64,000 bases of DNA from Chitinophagaceae bacterium. Its GTDB lineage: Bacteria; Bacteroidota; Bacteroidia; Chitinophagales; Chitinophagaceae. Made by a program: the position numbers and the translations under genes. The stretch's first letter is position 1. Each line of letters starts with the position of its first letter. The DNA lies in the NCBI GenBank assembly GCA_023957755.1, contig JAMLGT010000013.1, positions 1 through 64,000 on the forward strand, in the 5' to 3' direction. This document shows, piece after piece, positions 1 to 8,658 of the stretch. The notes beneath the pieces were generated by a model. That model saw only the letters and a list, made by a program, of their open reading frames with translations. It was not told the origin of the DNA and made no database searches.

Positions 1-6
1 ACAATT

Positions 7-22
7 GGCAGGTAAACCTGCC
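7..22. other. Short perfect hairpin at window start
   Basis: GGCAGG-TAAA-CCTGCC is a perfect 6-bp stem with a 4-base loop. There is no T-run after it, so it is not a convincing terminator on the plus strand. It may be the end of a feature that begins outside the window. Confidence 0.35.
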
Positions 23-131
23 AAAGGGGTGCCAACCCGCAGGCTGACATCACAAATATACAAACTTTTTAAATAAACAAATATGAATATATGAATAGAT
101 ATTGGCAAACAACAAAAAATGCTTTCCGAAA

Positions 132-419
132 TTATTGGTCAAGATCACGAAGAATTTGTTGCCAATAACCTTCATACCATCCGTGAGAAGACTTTAAATG
201 GTCCATTATCTCAGAAAGCGATTTATGATATAAGTTGTCAAAAAATCCGTCGGATAATTCAGGATAAATTGAACGATACAATTGGGAAATCAATTCCCGA
301 TGAACAGTAGATTCAGCTTTTAAACGGATGATTTCCGACATCATCTCACTGATTAATTTTTGTAAATCAAATTCTTGTGAATAATTGTCCACGTTTTTTT
401 TAAACCAAATATACTTCAA
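132..419 (-). CDS. Hypothetical protein, 95 aa
   Basis: This frame is open for 95 codons from a TTG at 419, with ATG codons at 344 and 341 that are more plausible starts (giving about 69-70 aa). The composition is protein-like and helical, with acidic and basic residues alternating around RELISQLYRSIYPEL. A 63-aa frame on the opposite strand (119-310) overlaps it and looks less natural. No family is recognised. It lies directly next to a truncated phage gene, so it may be part of a decayed prophage. Confidence 0.3.
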   Translation of the reverse strand: MKYIWFKKNVDNYSQEFDLQKLISEMMSEIIRLKAESTVHRELISQLYRSIYPELSDGFFDNLYHKSLSEIMDHLKSSHGWYEGYWQQILRDLDQ

Positions 420-895
420 TGGCAGGCTTTGATACCTTTTTTCAAAATACCCTCACCGATACCGAGGTAAAAGTAATGGAGCTGCTCCACGACAACATTC
501 GCCGCCAGGCTTTCTTTGATAAGCCCTGGCCGCGCTCAAAAAATCCCACAAAAGCCGGCAAGAAACTGCTGTACCGGAGTGGCGACTTGCAAGATGGATA
601 TATGAGCCATACAGAGGGCATGAACATACACATCACCAATAGCGTTGACTATGCGGGTGTACACAACGAAGGCGCCGAAATACCGGTAACCGCACAGATA
701 AAAAAGTATTTCTGGGCTATGTATTATAAGGCCGCCGGTGCGCGGAGTAAAACAAAGAAATGTAACTCGGGCAGTCTTTCAATGTGCTCCCTCTTTAACT
801 CCAGGCTCCTCAAAATTGAACCATTTGTTTTATTAATACGCACTTCACATTTCCCTGTGAAACTCGCACCATCCATGCGTTTTTATACTAACTAA
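419..895 (+). pseudogene. Truncated phage virion morphogenesis (tail completion) protein
   Basis: The first ~113 residues resemble the Mu gpG-like virion morphogenesis family: an N-terminal helix (FFQNTLTDTEVKVMELL), then DKPWPRSK..., then LYRSGDLQ, then VDYAGVHNEGAEIPVT and KKYFWAMYYK. That family normally continues after the YYK region with a basic C-terminal domain. Here the frame runs into a Ser/Leu-rich tail (from about base 765) that does not look like the family, so the 3' part has been replaced or deleted. There are no other phage genes on the plus strand in the window. The gene ends 54 bases from tRNA-Cys, a common kind of prophage attachment site, so this may be one edge of a lost prophage. 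Confidence 0.55.
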
Positions 896-948
896 ATTCG
901 GGAAACTTCGTTTTACCTCTCCGTATAGGAGAAACGGGAGAGAGAATG

Positions 949-1019
949 AGGTCCCGAGCAGATTCGAACTGCTGTAGAAGCTTTTGCAGAGCTCTGCCTA
1001 GCCACTCGGCCACGGGACC
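949..1019 (-). tRNA. tRNA-Cys (GCA)
   Basis: Read on the minus strand the 7-bp acceptor GGTCCCG/CGGGACC closes perfectly. The D arm is GCC...GGC, the anticodon stem GAGCT/AGCTT carries the loop CTGCAAA (anticodon GCA), and the T arm AGCAG-TTCGAAT-CTGCT is perfect. The discriminator base is T, and CCA is not encoded. All arms fold, so the gene looks functional. Confidence 0.97.
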
Positions 1020-1111
1020 ATTCGCTCAAAATGAGTGTGCAAAGCTAAGGATTTAAAATTTTGAAATGAAATTACCTCCTAAATTATTTCGCAGAAAAAT
1101 AAGTCCCGCGT

Positions 1112-1846
1112 TCACCTCCATTCCTTCCGAAGCTCGAGAAAATATTTTGGAGCCATCCGCATACGGCTTCCATACCAGGTGAACATTTCACCATCTACTA
1201 GCAGAATCTGACTTTCAGGCAACAGTTTTCTAAAGTAGGGAACGTGCTTTTCTGCAAAAGGATAGGGCTCCGAGGAAAGCATTAGGATTTCAGGCCTAGC
1301 ATTTGCCAACTCCTCTGCTGCCAAGACCGGATATCTTTTGCTGCTTCCAAAAATGTTATGATAGCCCGCGAGGTGCATCATGTCATTAATAAAAGTGTCA
1401 CCTCCTATTGTCATCAGCGGGTCTTTCCAGATCAAATAAACAGCTGATTTCAATGATATCTCCTGCCTGGAAAGTGCAGCGAATTCTTTTTCTATATCAC
1501 TGATAACCTGATTTGCCTCAGCCTGCCGTTCAGTAAGTGTGCCCGTTTTTCTGATCATTTCCAGGCTATCCTGATAATCTGCCACATCACTTACATACAC
1601 CCGGCAGAAAGTTTCACATTCCTCTATTTCTTCCCTGATATTCTCTTCCTTGTTGGCAAAAATCAGATCTGGTTTGAGTTGCCTGATAAGAGGTAGATTT
1701 AGTTTCTTGGGCCCGCCGATTCTGGTCTTAGAACGAAACCACTGGTCAGGATGAATACAGAATTTGGTAATCCCCACCACCTCGTCGCCCAGGTGTAGTT
1801 CATAAAGGAGTTCAGTGATAGAGGGTACTACAGAGATAATACGCAC
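1112..1846 (-). CDS. Helical-backbone metal receptor / BtuF-like substrate-binding protein
   Basis: The 244-aa protein begins RIISVVPSITELLYELHLG, followed by the DEVVGIT strand and PDLIFANKEE, the layout of BtuF/FepB-type periplasmic-binding proteins (vitamin B12 or chelated-iron uptake). The start is GTG at 1846. There is no signal peptide or lipobox, so unlike true BtuF it appears cytoplasmic, or is anchored in another way. Such short leaderless members are common in Bacteroidota. No permease or ATPase lies beside it, so the ligand cannot be told. It stands alone between tRNA-Cys and a dispersed repeat. Confidence 0.8.
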   Translation of the reverse strand: MRIISVVPSITELLYELHLGDEVVGITKFCIHPDQWFRSKTRIGGPKKLNLPLIRQLKPDLIFANKEENIREEIEECETFCRVYVSDVADYQDSLEMIRKTGTLTERQAEANQVISDIEKEFAALSRQEISLKSAVYLIWKDPLMTIGGDTFINDMMHLAGYHNIFGSSKRYPVLAAEELANARPEILMLSSEPYPFAEKHVPYFRKLLPESQILLVDGEMFTWYGSRMRMAPKYFLELRKEWR

Positions 1847-1937
1847 GATGTTACTTATATAGGTTTACATCAATAATAGTATTTTTCTTAGAAATGAAAA
1901 GTTACATTTGCTGATAGCTATTTGAAAATTAAATGTC

Positions 1938-2079
1938 ATTATTGTCGGGTTAAATGGTTCTCAATGTGGCTAAAGCCCTTGTTGTGTAAGTCTTTCATAA
2001 CCCTACCCATAAGAGCAGTGGAGTAAGATTAAAACCTAAGCCCGGTGGGCATTAGCCCAACATAATCGGACAATAATAA
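1938..2079. repeat. MITE-like dispersed repeat, copy 1
   Basis: The segment has imperfect terminal inverted repeats, ATTGTCGGGTTAAAT at the left and ATAATCGGACAAT at the right. Internal words GTGGCTAAAGCCC, TTTCATAACCCTACCC and TTAGCCCAAC are shared, in the opposite orientation, with the segment at 5631-5776. It fills most of the gap upstream of the nucleoside phosphorylase gene. No open reading frame is present. Confidence 0.75.
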
Positions 2080-2095
2080 TTAAATATAATATAGG

Positions 2096-2977
2096 ATGAA
2101 GCATAGAATAGAAGAATCAGAACTGATTATCAATCCGCGTGGTGCTATCTATCATTTAGATCTCCGCCCTGAGGAGCTTGCTCACAATGTGATTACAGTA
2201 GGTGATCCAGATCGGGTTCGTGAAGTTAGCAAGCACTTCGACCATATTGAAGTAAAGCAGCAGCATCGTGAATTTATTACCCATACGGGTACCATTGGAG
2301 GGAAAAGAATTTCAGTATTGAGTTCAGGAATCGGTCCTGATAATATTGATATAGTGCTCAACGAATTGGATGCACTTGTGAATATTGATTTTGAAACCAG
2401 GACGGTGAAGCAGGAATTAACGCAACTGAATATCATCAGGCTGGGCACTTCGGGTTCTCTGCAGGCGTCTGTACCTGTAGATAGCATGGTTGCAGGCACA
2501 CATGGGTTGGGTGTGGATAATCTACTCAACTTTTACAAGCATGAAAACAATGAAGAGGAGCGGCAACTGATACATAGCTTTGTTACTCAAACCGGACTTA
2601 ACCGGAGTGTAGGCGATCCTTATATTACAGGAGCTTCCCCCTCATTACTTAAGCATTTTGTAGAAGGATACCATCATGGCATTACCGTTACCTGTCCGGG
2701 ATTCTATGGGCCACAGGGAAGGGTGCTGCGCCTTGGGATATCAAACCCGGGATTTATTGACAGTCTGAGCCATTTCAGCTTCGGGCCTCACAAGATTGTA
2801 AACTTCGAGATGGAGACTTCTGCAATCTATGGGCTTGGGTCTGTCCTCGGACACCATTGTCTTTCCCTGAATGCAATTATTGCCAACCGAATCGACAAGA
2901 CCTTTAGTAAAGACCCTGCAGCATTAATTGAGCAACTGATTCAGAGATCGCTGCAAATTATGGCAGACAAATTGTGA
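2096..2977 (+). CDS. Nucleoside phosphorylase (uridine/purine phosphorylase family)
   Basis: The 293-aa protein belongs to the PNP/UDP phosphorylase family, which splits nucleosides with phosphate to give ribose-1-phosphate and the free base. Visible family marks are VITVGDPDRV near residue 37 (phosphate loop), IIRLGTSGSLQ near residue 122, and FEMETSAIYGLG near residue 243, which holds the Glu-Met-Glu ribose-binding motif. Start ATG at 2096 gives a full-length protein. The gene is followed 18 bases later by dapF on the same strand and may be co-transcribed. Base specificity (uridine versus purine) is not settled by the motifs. Confidence 0.88.
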   Translation: MKHRIEESELIINPRGAIYHLDLRPEELAHNVITVGDPDRVREVSKHFDHIEVKQQHREFITHTGTIGGKRISVLSSGIGPDNIDIVLNELDALVNIDFETRTVKQELTQLNIIRLGTSGSLQASVPVDSMVAGTHGLGVDNLLNFYKHENNEEERQLIHSFVTQTGLNRSVGDPYITGASPSLLKHFVEGYHHGITVTCPGFYGPQGRVLRLGISNPGFIDSLSHFSFGPHKIVNFEMETSAIYGLGSVLGHHCLSLNAIIANRIDKTFSKDPAALIEQLIQRSLQIMADKL

Positions 2978-2995
2978 TTTTACAGATAGCATTAA

Positions 2996-3781
2996 ATGTC
3001 ATCTATGAAGTTGAGTTTTGAAAAATATCAGGCCACGGGCAACGACTTTGTAATGCTCGATAACAGAGATGGCAGGTATGACATACTTGAAAGGGAAGCC
3101 ATTCAACGCTTGTGCGACAGACGTTTTGGGATTGGAGGCGACGGGTTGATCATGCTTAATGATAGTAAAAAGTATGATTTTGAAATGCACTATTTTAATG
3201 CCGACGGCGCACCGGGAAGTATGTGTGGCAATGGAGGCAGGTGTATATTGGCATTTGCTTCAAAGAAAGGTATTGAGGGAGATGAATTGCATTTCCTGGC
3301 ATATGATGGAGTGCATAGTGGCCGATTTGAAGATGGGCTTGTGAGCCTGAAAATGAACTCCGTTACCGGAGTGCATGACAATGGTGATGATAAGGTGCTG
3401 GATACCGGATCACCTCACTATGTAAGGTTCGTGCATTCGCTTAATCATCTGGATGTCTTTAACGAAGGGCGGAGCATAAGAGATTCGGATACTTTTAAAG
3501 CAAAAGGTATTAATGTAAATTTTGTAGAGCGCGTAGGCAATGATGAAATTTATGTAAGAACGTATGAGAGGGGAGTGGAGGACGAGACGTATAGCTGCGG
3601 TACTGGAGTTACAGCAGCTTCGATTGCTGCCGGAAGCCCGGCAGATGGGAATAAACAATTTAAAATCCGTACCCGGGGCGGAAGCCTTAAAGTGAGTTAT
3701 ACGAAGAAGGGTGATCGTTATGAAGATATCTGGCTGACCGGACCGGCGACTTTTGTATTTGATGGTGAGATAGAAATCTAG
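2996..3781 (+). CDS. dapF: Diaminopimelate epimerase
   Basis: DapF interconverts LL- and meso-diaminopimelate for lysine and peptidoglycan synthesis using two cysteines. Both catalytic Cys motifs are present: SMCGNGGRC near residue 77 and YSCGTGV near residue 201. The N-terminal KYQATGNDFV signature is intact. The length of 261 aa is normal. A second in-frame ATG lies three codons in (3005), so either start is possible. It lies in a same-strand run with the phosphorylase upstream and the Nudix gene 5 bases downstream. Confidence 0.95.
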   Translation: MSSMKLSFEKYQATGNDFVMLDNRDGRYDILEREAIQRLCDRRFGIGGDGLIMLNDSKKYDFEMHYFNADGAPGSMCGNGGRCILAFASKKGIEGDELHFLAYDGVHSGRFEDGLVSLKMNSVTGVHDNGDDKVLDTGSPHYVRFVHSLNHLDVFNEGRSIRDSDTFKAKGINVNFVERVGNDEIYVRTYERGVEDETYSCGTGVTAASIAAGSPADGNKQFKIRTRGGSLKVSYTKKGDRYEDIWLTGPATFVFDGEIEI

Positions 3782-3786
3782 TTGAT

Positions 3787-4272
3787 ATGAGTTTTAATGT
3801 TAGGGTGTATGGGATTCTGATTGACGCTTCTGACAGGATTCTGGTGAGCGACGAAATGATACAGGGGAACTCTTTCACAAAATTCCCCGGCGGAGGGATG
3901 GAGTACGGTGAAGGCACGAGGGAGTGTCTTAGAAGAGAATTCAGAGAGGAACTGGAGTTGGATATTGAGGTGAAAGACCATATTTATACCACGGATTTTT
4001 TTCAGGAAAGTGCATTTAAACCGCATGACCAGTTGATTTCCATTTATTATAGTATTGTCGCGAAGGGGATAATAGATCTAACCAGAATTCACATTGACGA
4101 TGAAAAGGAGGCATTCGATATAAAACCACATGCAGACCAGGAATCTTTCCGTCTGGTTCCGCTTAGTCGCTTTAACCCCGCAATGCTGAGTTTTCCGATC
4201 GATAAGGTGGTAGGTCAGTTAATCTGCAAAAACTATAATGACAGGGTTACTCTGTTCAGTCCGCACAAATAA
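3787..4272 (+). CDS. Nudix hydrolase
   Basis: The 161-aa protein contains a good Nudix box (GX5EX7REUXEEXGU) running from GGGMEYGEGTRECLRREF to REELEL at about residues 36-58, which coordinates metal for hydrolysis of a nucleoside diphosphate linked to another group. The flanking strands fit the fold: YGILIDASDRILVSDE before the box and IYTTDFFQES after. Substrate is not evident. The gene follows dapF by 5 bases and is probably in the same transcript. Confidence 0.85.
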   Translation: MSFNVRVYGILIDASDRILVSDEMIQGNSFTKFPGGGMEYGEGTRECLRREFREELELDIEVKDHIYTTDFFQESAFKPHDQLISIYYSIVAKGIIDLTRIHIDDEKEAFDIKPHADQESFRLVPLSRFNPAMLSFPIDKVVGQLICKNYNDRVTLFSPHK

Positions 4273-4299
4273 TGAGCAGGGAATAAATTTGTGCAGCCT

Positions 4300-4605
4300 T
4301 CAAAAAATGAAATAATAGACCTCGGCAATCAGCAGGAAGACATTAAAAATTCCGATCCATTTGGGAATCATTGTTTTCTTTTTAAGGAGTATGAGTATCA
4401 GATAGGTAATGCACATAAGCGAATTGATCACTATTGCTGAAAATCCTAACACAATAATCAATTCTTTAAAGAAGGGAATTCTGGCAGCCATATCAGCCAC
4501 CGCTCCCTGAGGTGCATTAACCTCAAGATAGCTGAAAAGCACAAATAGCAGGAAGCAAATATTACATATCAGGGTAAACCTGGACAGAAAGCGGATAATA
4601 TTCAT
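4300..4605 (-). CDS. Small membrane protein, three predicted TM helices
   Basis: A 101-aa hydrophobic protein starting at ATG 4605 (MNIIRFLSRF); the frame can be extended upstream to a TTG at 4632, which is less likely. Three membrane segments are visible: ICNICFLLFVLFSYL, a long ELIIVLGFSAIVIN...LILILL stretch, and WIGIFNVFLLIAEVYYFIF at the very C-terminus. No family is recognised. It is convergent with the Nudix gene and divergent from the glycosyltransferase. Confidence 0.65.
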   Translation of the reverse strand: MNIIRFLSRFTLICNICFLLFVLFSYLEVNAPQGAVADMAARIPFFKELIIVLGFSAIVINSLMCITYLILILLKKKTMIPKWIGIFNVFLLIAEVYYFIF

Positions 4606-4672
4606 TTTTTGCGGTCGCTTTTTTCGCAACAAAATAATAGTAATTTGCCCGAATTAATACATTAGTGCACTA

Positions 4673-5584
4673 ATGCCTGAAATTCCAGCCATATCCCTTG
4701 TGATATGTACTTATAATCGTTGCAAATATCTGCCTGCTGCTTTAGAAAGCGTGGCATCACAGCAATGTGCACCCGGTCTTTTTGAATTGATAATAGTGGA
4801 CAATGCGAGCACCGATGATACGGCTGTAATTGCGAAGGGCTTTTTAAAGAATCATCCGGAACTGGCTGTGAGATACGTATTTGAGGTCAACAAAGGCCTG
4901 TCTTTTGCCCGAAACAGAGGAAGAACGGAGGCGATGGCTCCTGTAGTGGCTTATATCGATGATGATGTGATTTTATTTGAAGATTATGTGGCACGCCTGA
5001 ATGAATTTTTTATCAATTTTCCTGGGGCGGCAGGAGCAGGCGGACGGGTTATACCTAAATACGAACACGGCAAGCCAAAGTGGATGAACAAATATTTAAA
5101 GGGATTTGTGGGCGAAGTATCACATGGCAATCAGATAAAAAAATTTGACAAAGGGATGAAATACCCCGCAGGGGCGAGTATGATATATACAAAGGAAATA
5201 CTTGAGAGGGCCGGAGGGTTTAATAATGAACTGAAGTTCAGAAGCGATGATAAGTATATATTTTACGCGGTAAGTGCGATTTCGGATGAAATTTATTATT
5301 TACCTGATGTGCAGCTTTATCACTTCATTGATGATGCGAGACTGGAGCTTGATAACTTTAGAAAGCTGTTTCTGAAAACGGGAAATGAAGAGAAACGCCG
5401 GCTGGCATCGGCCGGTAAGAGCCTGCTGCCCAAGGCATTTGAGTTTATGACAAAAACAGGAGCAGCCACCGCGTTGTGTGTGCTTTATACCCTTAAAGGA
5501 CAATTTGGAAAGGGTAAGATGATTTTTCTTTCCCAATGGTTTACATTAATTGGATTTTTCAAAAAAGATGTTTTTGTAAGATAG
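4673..5584 (+). CDS. Family 2 glycosyltransferase
   Basis: The 303-aa protein has a GT-A fold N-terminal domain: SLVICTYNRCKYL (residues ~8-20), ELIIVDNASTDDT (~37-50), NKGLSFARNRGR (~77-88) and the metal-binding YIDDDV (~99-104). GT2 enzymes transfer sugars from nucleotide-sugars to polysaccharide or lipid acceptors. The C-terminal part has a weakly hydrophobic stretch but no clear TM helices. No surface polysaccharide cluster lies around it, so the acceptor is unknown. It starts at ATG 4673 and is divergently arranged with the small membrane protein. Confidence 0.88.
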   Translation: MPEIPAISLVICTYNRCKYLPAALESVASQQCAPGLFELIIVDNASTDDTAVIAKGFLKNHPELAVRYVFEVNKGLSFARNRGRTEAMAPVVAYIDDDVILFEDYVARLNEFFINFPGAAGAGGRVIPKYEHGKPKWMNKYLKGFVGEVSHGNQIKKFDKGMKYPAGASMIYTKEILERAGGFNNELKFRSDDKYIFYAVSAISDEIYYLPDVQLYHFIDDARLELDNFRKLFLKTGNEEKRRLASAGKSLLPKAFEFMTKTGAATALCVLYTLKGQFGKGKMIFLSQWFTLIGFFKKDVFVR

Positions 5585-5630
5585 TTCATATTCTTTTCCG
5601 TTTGCTGGAAAATAATTATTGAATGGAAAT

Positions 5631-5776
5631 TTATTATTGTTGTCCGATTAAGTTGGGTTAAAACCCACTGGCCTTAGGTTTAATATTTATTACGCTACCA
5701 TTTAGGGTAGGGCTATGAAAGCCGTACTCAACAAGGGCTTTAGCCACATTTTGAATAATTTAACCGGACAATGATA
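5631..5776. repeat. MITE-like dispersed repeat, copy 2 (inverted)
   Basis: The reverse complement of this segment matches 1938-2079 along its full length: ATTGTCCGGTTAAAT, AATGTGGCTAAAGCCCTTG, TTTCATAGCCCTACCC and TTTTAACCCAAC. It begins ATTGTCCGATTAAG and ends TTAACCGGACAAT, so its termini are inverted repeats of each other. It fills the space between the glycosyltransferase and lemA and has no coding capacity. Confidence 0.75.
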
Positions 5777-5849
5777 GAAATTTATATTTAATTCATAATT
5801 TCATCTGCGAAACGGCACTTCCTTTCAAACAATAAATTTTTGATTGCTT

Positions 5850-6410
5850 ATGACAGGTATTATGATTTTTTTTGGGCTTGTAGCTCTATTTATCATCTGG
5901 ATGATCGCTATATACAACAGCCTTGTGAGGATGAAGGTGAAAATCGATAACAGTTGGAGTGACATAAAAGTCTTCCTTAAGAAACGATTTGATTTGATAC
6001 CTAATCTGGTAAATACGGTGAAGGGGTATGCAGAGCACGAGAAGAGCACTTTTGAAGCGGTAACGAATGCCAGAACTGCCGCAATGAATGCGGCCCCCAA
6101 TGATGTCCAGGCCCAGACAGCTGCCAATCAGGGCCTTGCAGGCGCATTAGGACGTTTGTTTGCATTAGCTGAAAATTATCCGGAACTAAAGGCCAATACC
6201 AACTTTCTCGATTTGCAGACTGCACTTCAGAATATAGAGGGTGACCTGGGAAATGCGCGGCGTTACTATAATGCTACTGTGCGAGATTTCAACACAGCGA
6301 TCCAGCAATTTCCTGCTGTAATTATCGCTGGTATGCTTGGCTTTACCAAAAGAGAATTTTTTGAACTCGAAAACCCCGACGAAGCAAAAAACGTTGAGGT
6401 GAAGTTTTAA
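5850..6410 (+). CDS. lemA: LemA family protein
   Basis: The 186-aa protein starts at ATG 5850 (MTGIMIFFG); a TTG two codons earlier is unlikely. One N-terminal TM helix (IMIFFGLVALFIIWMIAIYN) is followed by the conserved NSLVRMKVKIDNSWSDI and RFDLIPNLVNTVKGYA motifs and later by RRYYNATVRDFNT and FPAVIIAG. LemA proteins are membrane-anchored helical-bundle proteins of poorly defined role, often next to a DUF2207 or TPM-domain partner, as here. It lies 12 bases upstream of the DUF2207 gene in a likely operon. Confidence 0.93.
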   Translation: MTGIMIFFGLVALFIIWMIAIYNSLVRMKVKIDNSWSDIKVFLKKRFDLIPNLVNTVKGYAEHEKSTFEAVTNARTAAMNAAPNDVQAQTAANQGLAGALGRLFALAENYPELKANTNFLDLQTALQNIEGDLGNARRYYNATVRDFNTAIQQFPAVIIAGMLGFTKREFFELENPDEAKNVEVKF

Positions 6411-6422
6411 ACCAGGTTTAGG

Positions 6423-8147
6423 ATGAAGGGTGTCTTCATTGCAATACTGTTGCTGCTTTCCGGCTGCCTGACGCTCCATGCGCAGGAGGCATTCTATATT
6501 AAAGATTTTGACGTGGATGTGAAGGTGAACAAAGACGCCTCTCTTCAGATAACCGAAAAACTATCACTTTACTTTACACAATCGCGACATGGGATAATCC
6601 GATATATCCCTTTTAGGTACAAAATAAACAAACTGCAGGAGGGTATGGAGCGCGCTGACATGTCGTGGAGTTCTGGCGATTACCGGTATATCCGCATCAC
6701 CGATGTAAATGTGAAAGGGGCTAAATTTAAAACTTCAACCACCGGCGATTTTGAGACTATAAAAATAGGTTCGGAAAACACACTTATCTCAGGCGACCAG
6801 AATTATGAAATATCTTATAAGATTGAAGGTGCAATTAATTTCTTCAGGCAATATTCTGAATTATATTTGAACCTTACAGGCAACAATTGGGCTACCGAAA
6901 TTCAGGAAGTTCATTTTACTATTCATTTTCCTGCACCAGTGCCGGATACAGCCAGGTGGTTCGTGGCTACAGGCAGGCTGGGTTCACAGGAAAATAATAC
7001 TGCCACCAAATGGAGCTCGGATCGAACTACCCTTCAGGGTATGAGCATCGCTCCCCTGAAGAGTTATGAAGGAATCACAGTGGGAGTATCAATGCCATCA
7101 GGATTCCTTACGAAACCTAATTATAGCCGCCGTGAAATTCCGTGGTTACTGCTTCCTCTGATTACTTTCTTTGGGATGCTTGCTGTATGGAAAAGATGGG
7201 GGAAAGATCCTGAGGTGACGATAGTTCCTTCTTATTATCCACCGGAGGAAGTGAATCCACCTTTGGCTGGTTATCTGATTGATGGAAGGATTGACCGTAG
7301 AGACCTTACTGCATTGATTCCCTATTGGGGGGCAAAAGGATACTTAAAGGTGGAGGAGAATGAACGAAAAGTATTACTGGGCCTTCTGAAGAATTTTGAT
7401 TATAAATTTATTAAGTTGAAGAACCTTGATCCTGGTGCAGAGAAGTTTGAACATACTATGTTTGATGGGCTATTCCGATCTGGCAATGAAGTAGATTTAT
7501 CTGATCTCGAGAATACCTTTTACATTACTATGGCGAATACGAAGAATGATCTGGAAAAGGAGATGGATACGCGGAAATATTATGTACAGTACTCCAGAGG
7601 CTTTGCGGTATTGTTTGCTGTATTTGGGGTTATTATTTTGATATTGTCTCTGTTAAAGTTTGTGGGATCATATCCGGTGGGCACTTTTAAATGGGGCGCT
7701 TGCGTTTTGGCCAGTCTGATTGTGATTATTTTCGGATCATTAATGTCTAAGAAGAGTGAGAAGGGTACTGAAGTGTATCAAAAGCTTCTTGGGTTTAAAG
7801 AATTTATAAAGAGTGTGGAACAAGATAAGCTTAACACCTTTCTGAAGGAAGACCCCAATTATTTTGATAAGGTGCTGCCTTATGCCATTGTCTTCAATCT
7901 GGCAGATAAGTGGAAGGACAAACTAAAGGGGCTGGATGTGCCTCCTCCTTCATGGTTTGCATCTTCCTCTACGTCGGGAGCTAATTTTAGTAACCTGATG
8001 TTCCTTAATGGTCTGAATCGATCCATGAATTCAATGAGCCAGACTTTTTACAGCCAGCCTTCTTCGTCTGGCTCTTCAGGCGGCAGTTTTGGAGGGGGTG
8101 GATCTTCAGGTGGTGGATTTGGAGGTGGAGGAGGAAGTAGCTGGTAG
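6423..8147 (+). CDS. DUF2207 domain membrane protein
   Basis: The 574-aa protein has a signal peptide (MKGVFIAILLLLSGCLTLHAQ), an extracytoplasmic DUF2207 domain (FDVDVKVNKDASLQITEKL..., about residues 27-225), and a TM helix (IPWLLLPLITFFGMLAVW) near 240. A cytoplasmic region follows, then a TM pair near 395-440. A C-terminal tail of Gly and Ser repeats ends GGGGGSSW, typical of this family. DUF2207 proteins commonly accompany LemA; their function is not established. The gene follows lemA and precedes the degenerate nuo cluster by 67 bases on the same strand. Confidence 0.88.
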   Translation: MKGVFIAILLLLSGCLTLHAQEAFYIKDFDVDVKVNKDASLQITEKLSLYFTQSRHGIIRYIPFRYKINKLQEGMERADMSWSSGDYRYIRITDVNVKGAKFKTSTTGDFETIKIGSENTLISGDQNYEISYKIEGAINFFRQYSELYLNLTGNNWATEIQEVHFTIHFPAPVPDTARWFVATGRLGSQENNTATKWSSDRTTLQGMSIAPLKSYEGITVGVSMPSGFLTKPNYSRREIPWLLLPLITFFGMLAVWKRWGKDPEVTIVPSYYPPEEVNPPLAGYLIDGRIDRRDLTALIPYWGAKGYLKVEENERKVLLGLLKNFDYKFIKLKNLDPGAEKFEHTMFDGLFRSGNEVDLSDLENTFYITMANTKNDLEKEMDTRKYYVQYSRGFAVLFAVFGVIILILSLLKFVGSYPVGTFKWGACVLASLIVIIFGSLMSKKSEKGTEVYQKLLGFKEFIKSVEQDKLNTFLKEDPNYFDKVLPYAIVFNLADKWKDKLKGLDVPPPSWFASSSTSGANFSNLMFLNGLNRSMNSMSQTFYSQPSSSGSSGGSFGGGGSSGGGFGGGGGSSW

Positions 8148-8214
8148 GTAGGCTTCCGATTGGGAGTGCCTATTTTCCATCTACCCGAATTTCATTTGCC
8201 ACAGTATCTTATTT

Positions 8215-8658
8215 TTGATAAAATTTCATCGATTGCTGCCACTGATTCAAATTCACCCGAACATCAATAATACACCTGATTATTTTCCGGTGATACTTCA
8301 ACTATTGGTTGTTACCACAATAGTGGCAGTACTTGCCGGGTTTGGGCTCTTGAAGAACAGGGGTGAAGTCGGGACTGCCGAAAAGGAGCCGGAACCGACG
8401 AAATCCCCACAACCGATTTCATACAAAATCGCGGATAGCGAAAAGGGGCTTATTGCAGCCGGGGCATTTGTGTCGCTGGGTATAGCATTGGTATTTTTAT
8501 TCTCTTATGCGGTGAACCTGAAAAAGTTGGGATGGCATGGGGTGGTGCCTGTGGCGGTATTTATTTTGATGATGTCATGCGGATATTTTTATGCTATAAA
8601 GAAAATCGGAAGGGACATGAAGGGTGAGCAAAATAATGGATTAAACCATGAGAAATGA
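8215..8658 (+). CDS. Degenerate NuoA-like membrane subunit
   Basis: The protein can be aligned to NuoA (complex I subunit A): the N-terminal helix DYFPVILQLLVV matches the family's YxPxLLQLL helix. The C-terminal half LVFLFSYAVNLKKLGWHG...YFYAIKKIG matches the family's FLYPWAV..LGW..G...YAWKKG. However, the invariant FDxE is replaced (Gly89 and Ala91 stand where Asp and Glu should be), and YPW has become FSY. The start is uncertain: TTG at 8215 is used because no in-frame ATG lies near the N-terminal helix. It overlaps the next gene by four bases (ATGA), showing an operon. Identification rests on residue patterns and gene order. Confidence 0.6.
   Translation: MIKFHRLLPLIQIHPNINNTPDYFPVILQLLVVTTIVAVLAGFGLLKNRGEVGTAEKEPEPTKSPQPISYKIADSEKGLIAAGAFVSLGIALVFLFSYAVNLKKLGWHGVVPVAVFILMMSCGYFYAIKKIGRDMKGEQNNGLNHEK

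Noticed and set aside
119-310. A 63-aa plus-strand frame
   Set aside because: The minus-strand frame over the same bases looks more protein-like; neither could be confirmed, and only the latter is listed.
4300-4632. TTG start for the small membrane protein
   Set aside because: An ATG nine codons later leads directly into the first membrane segment and is more likely.
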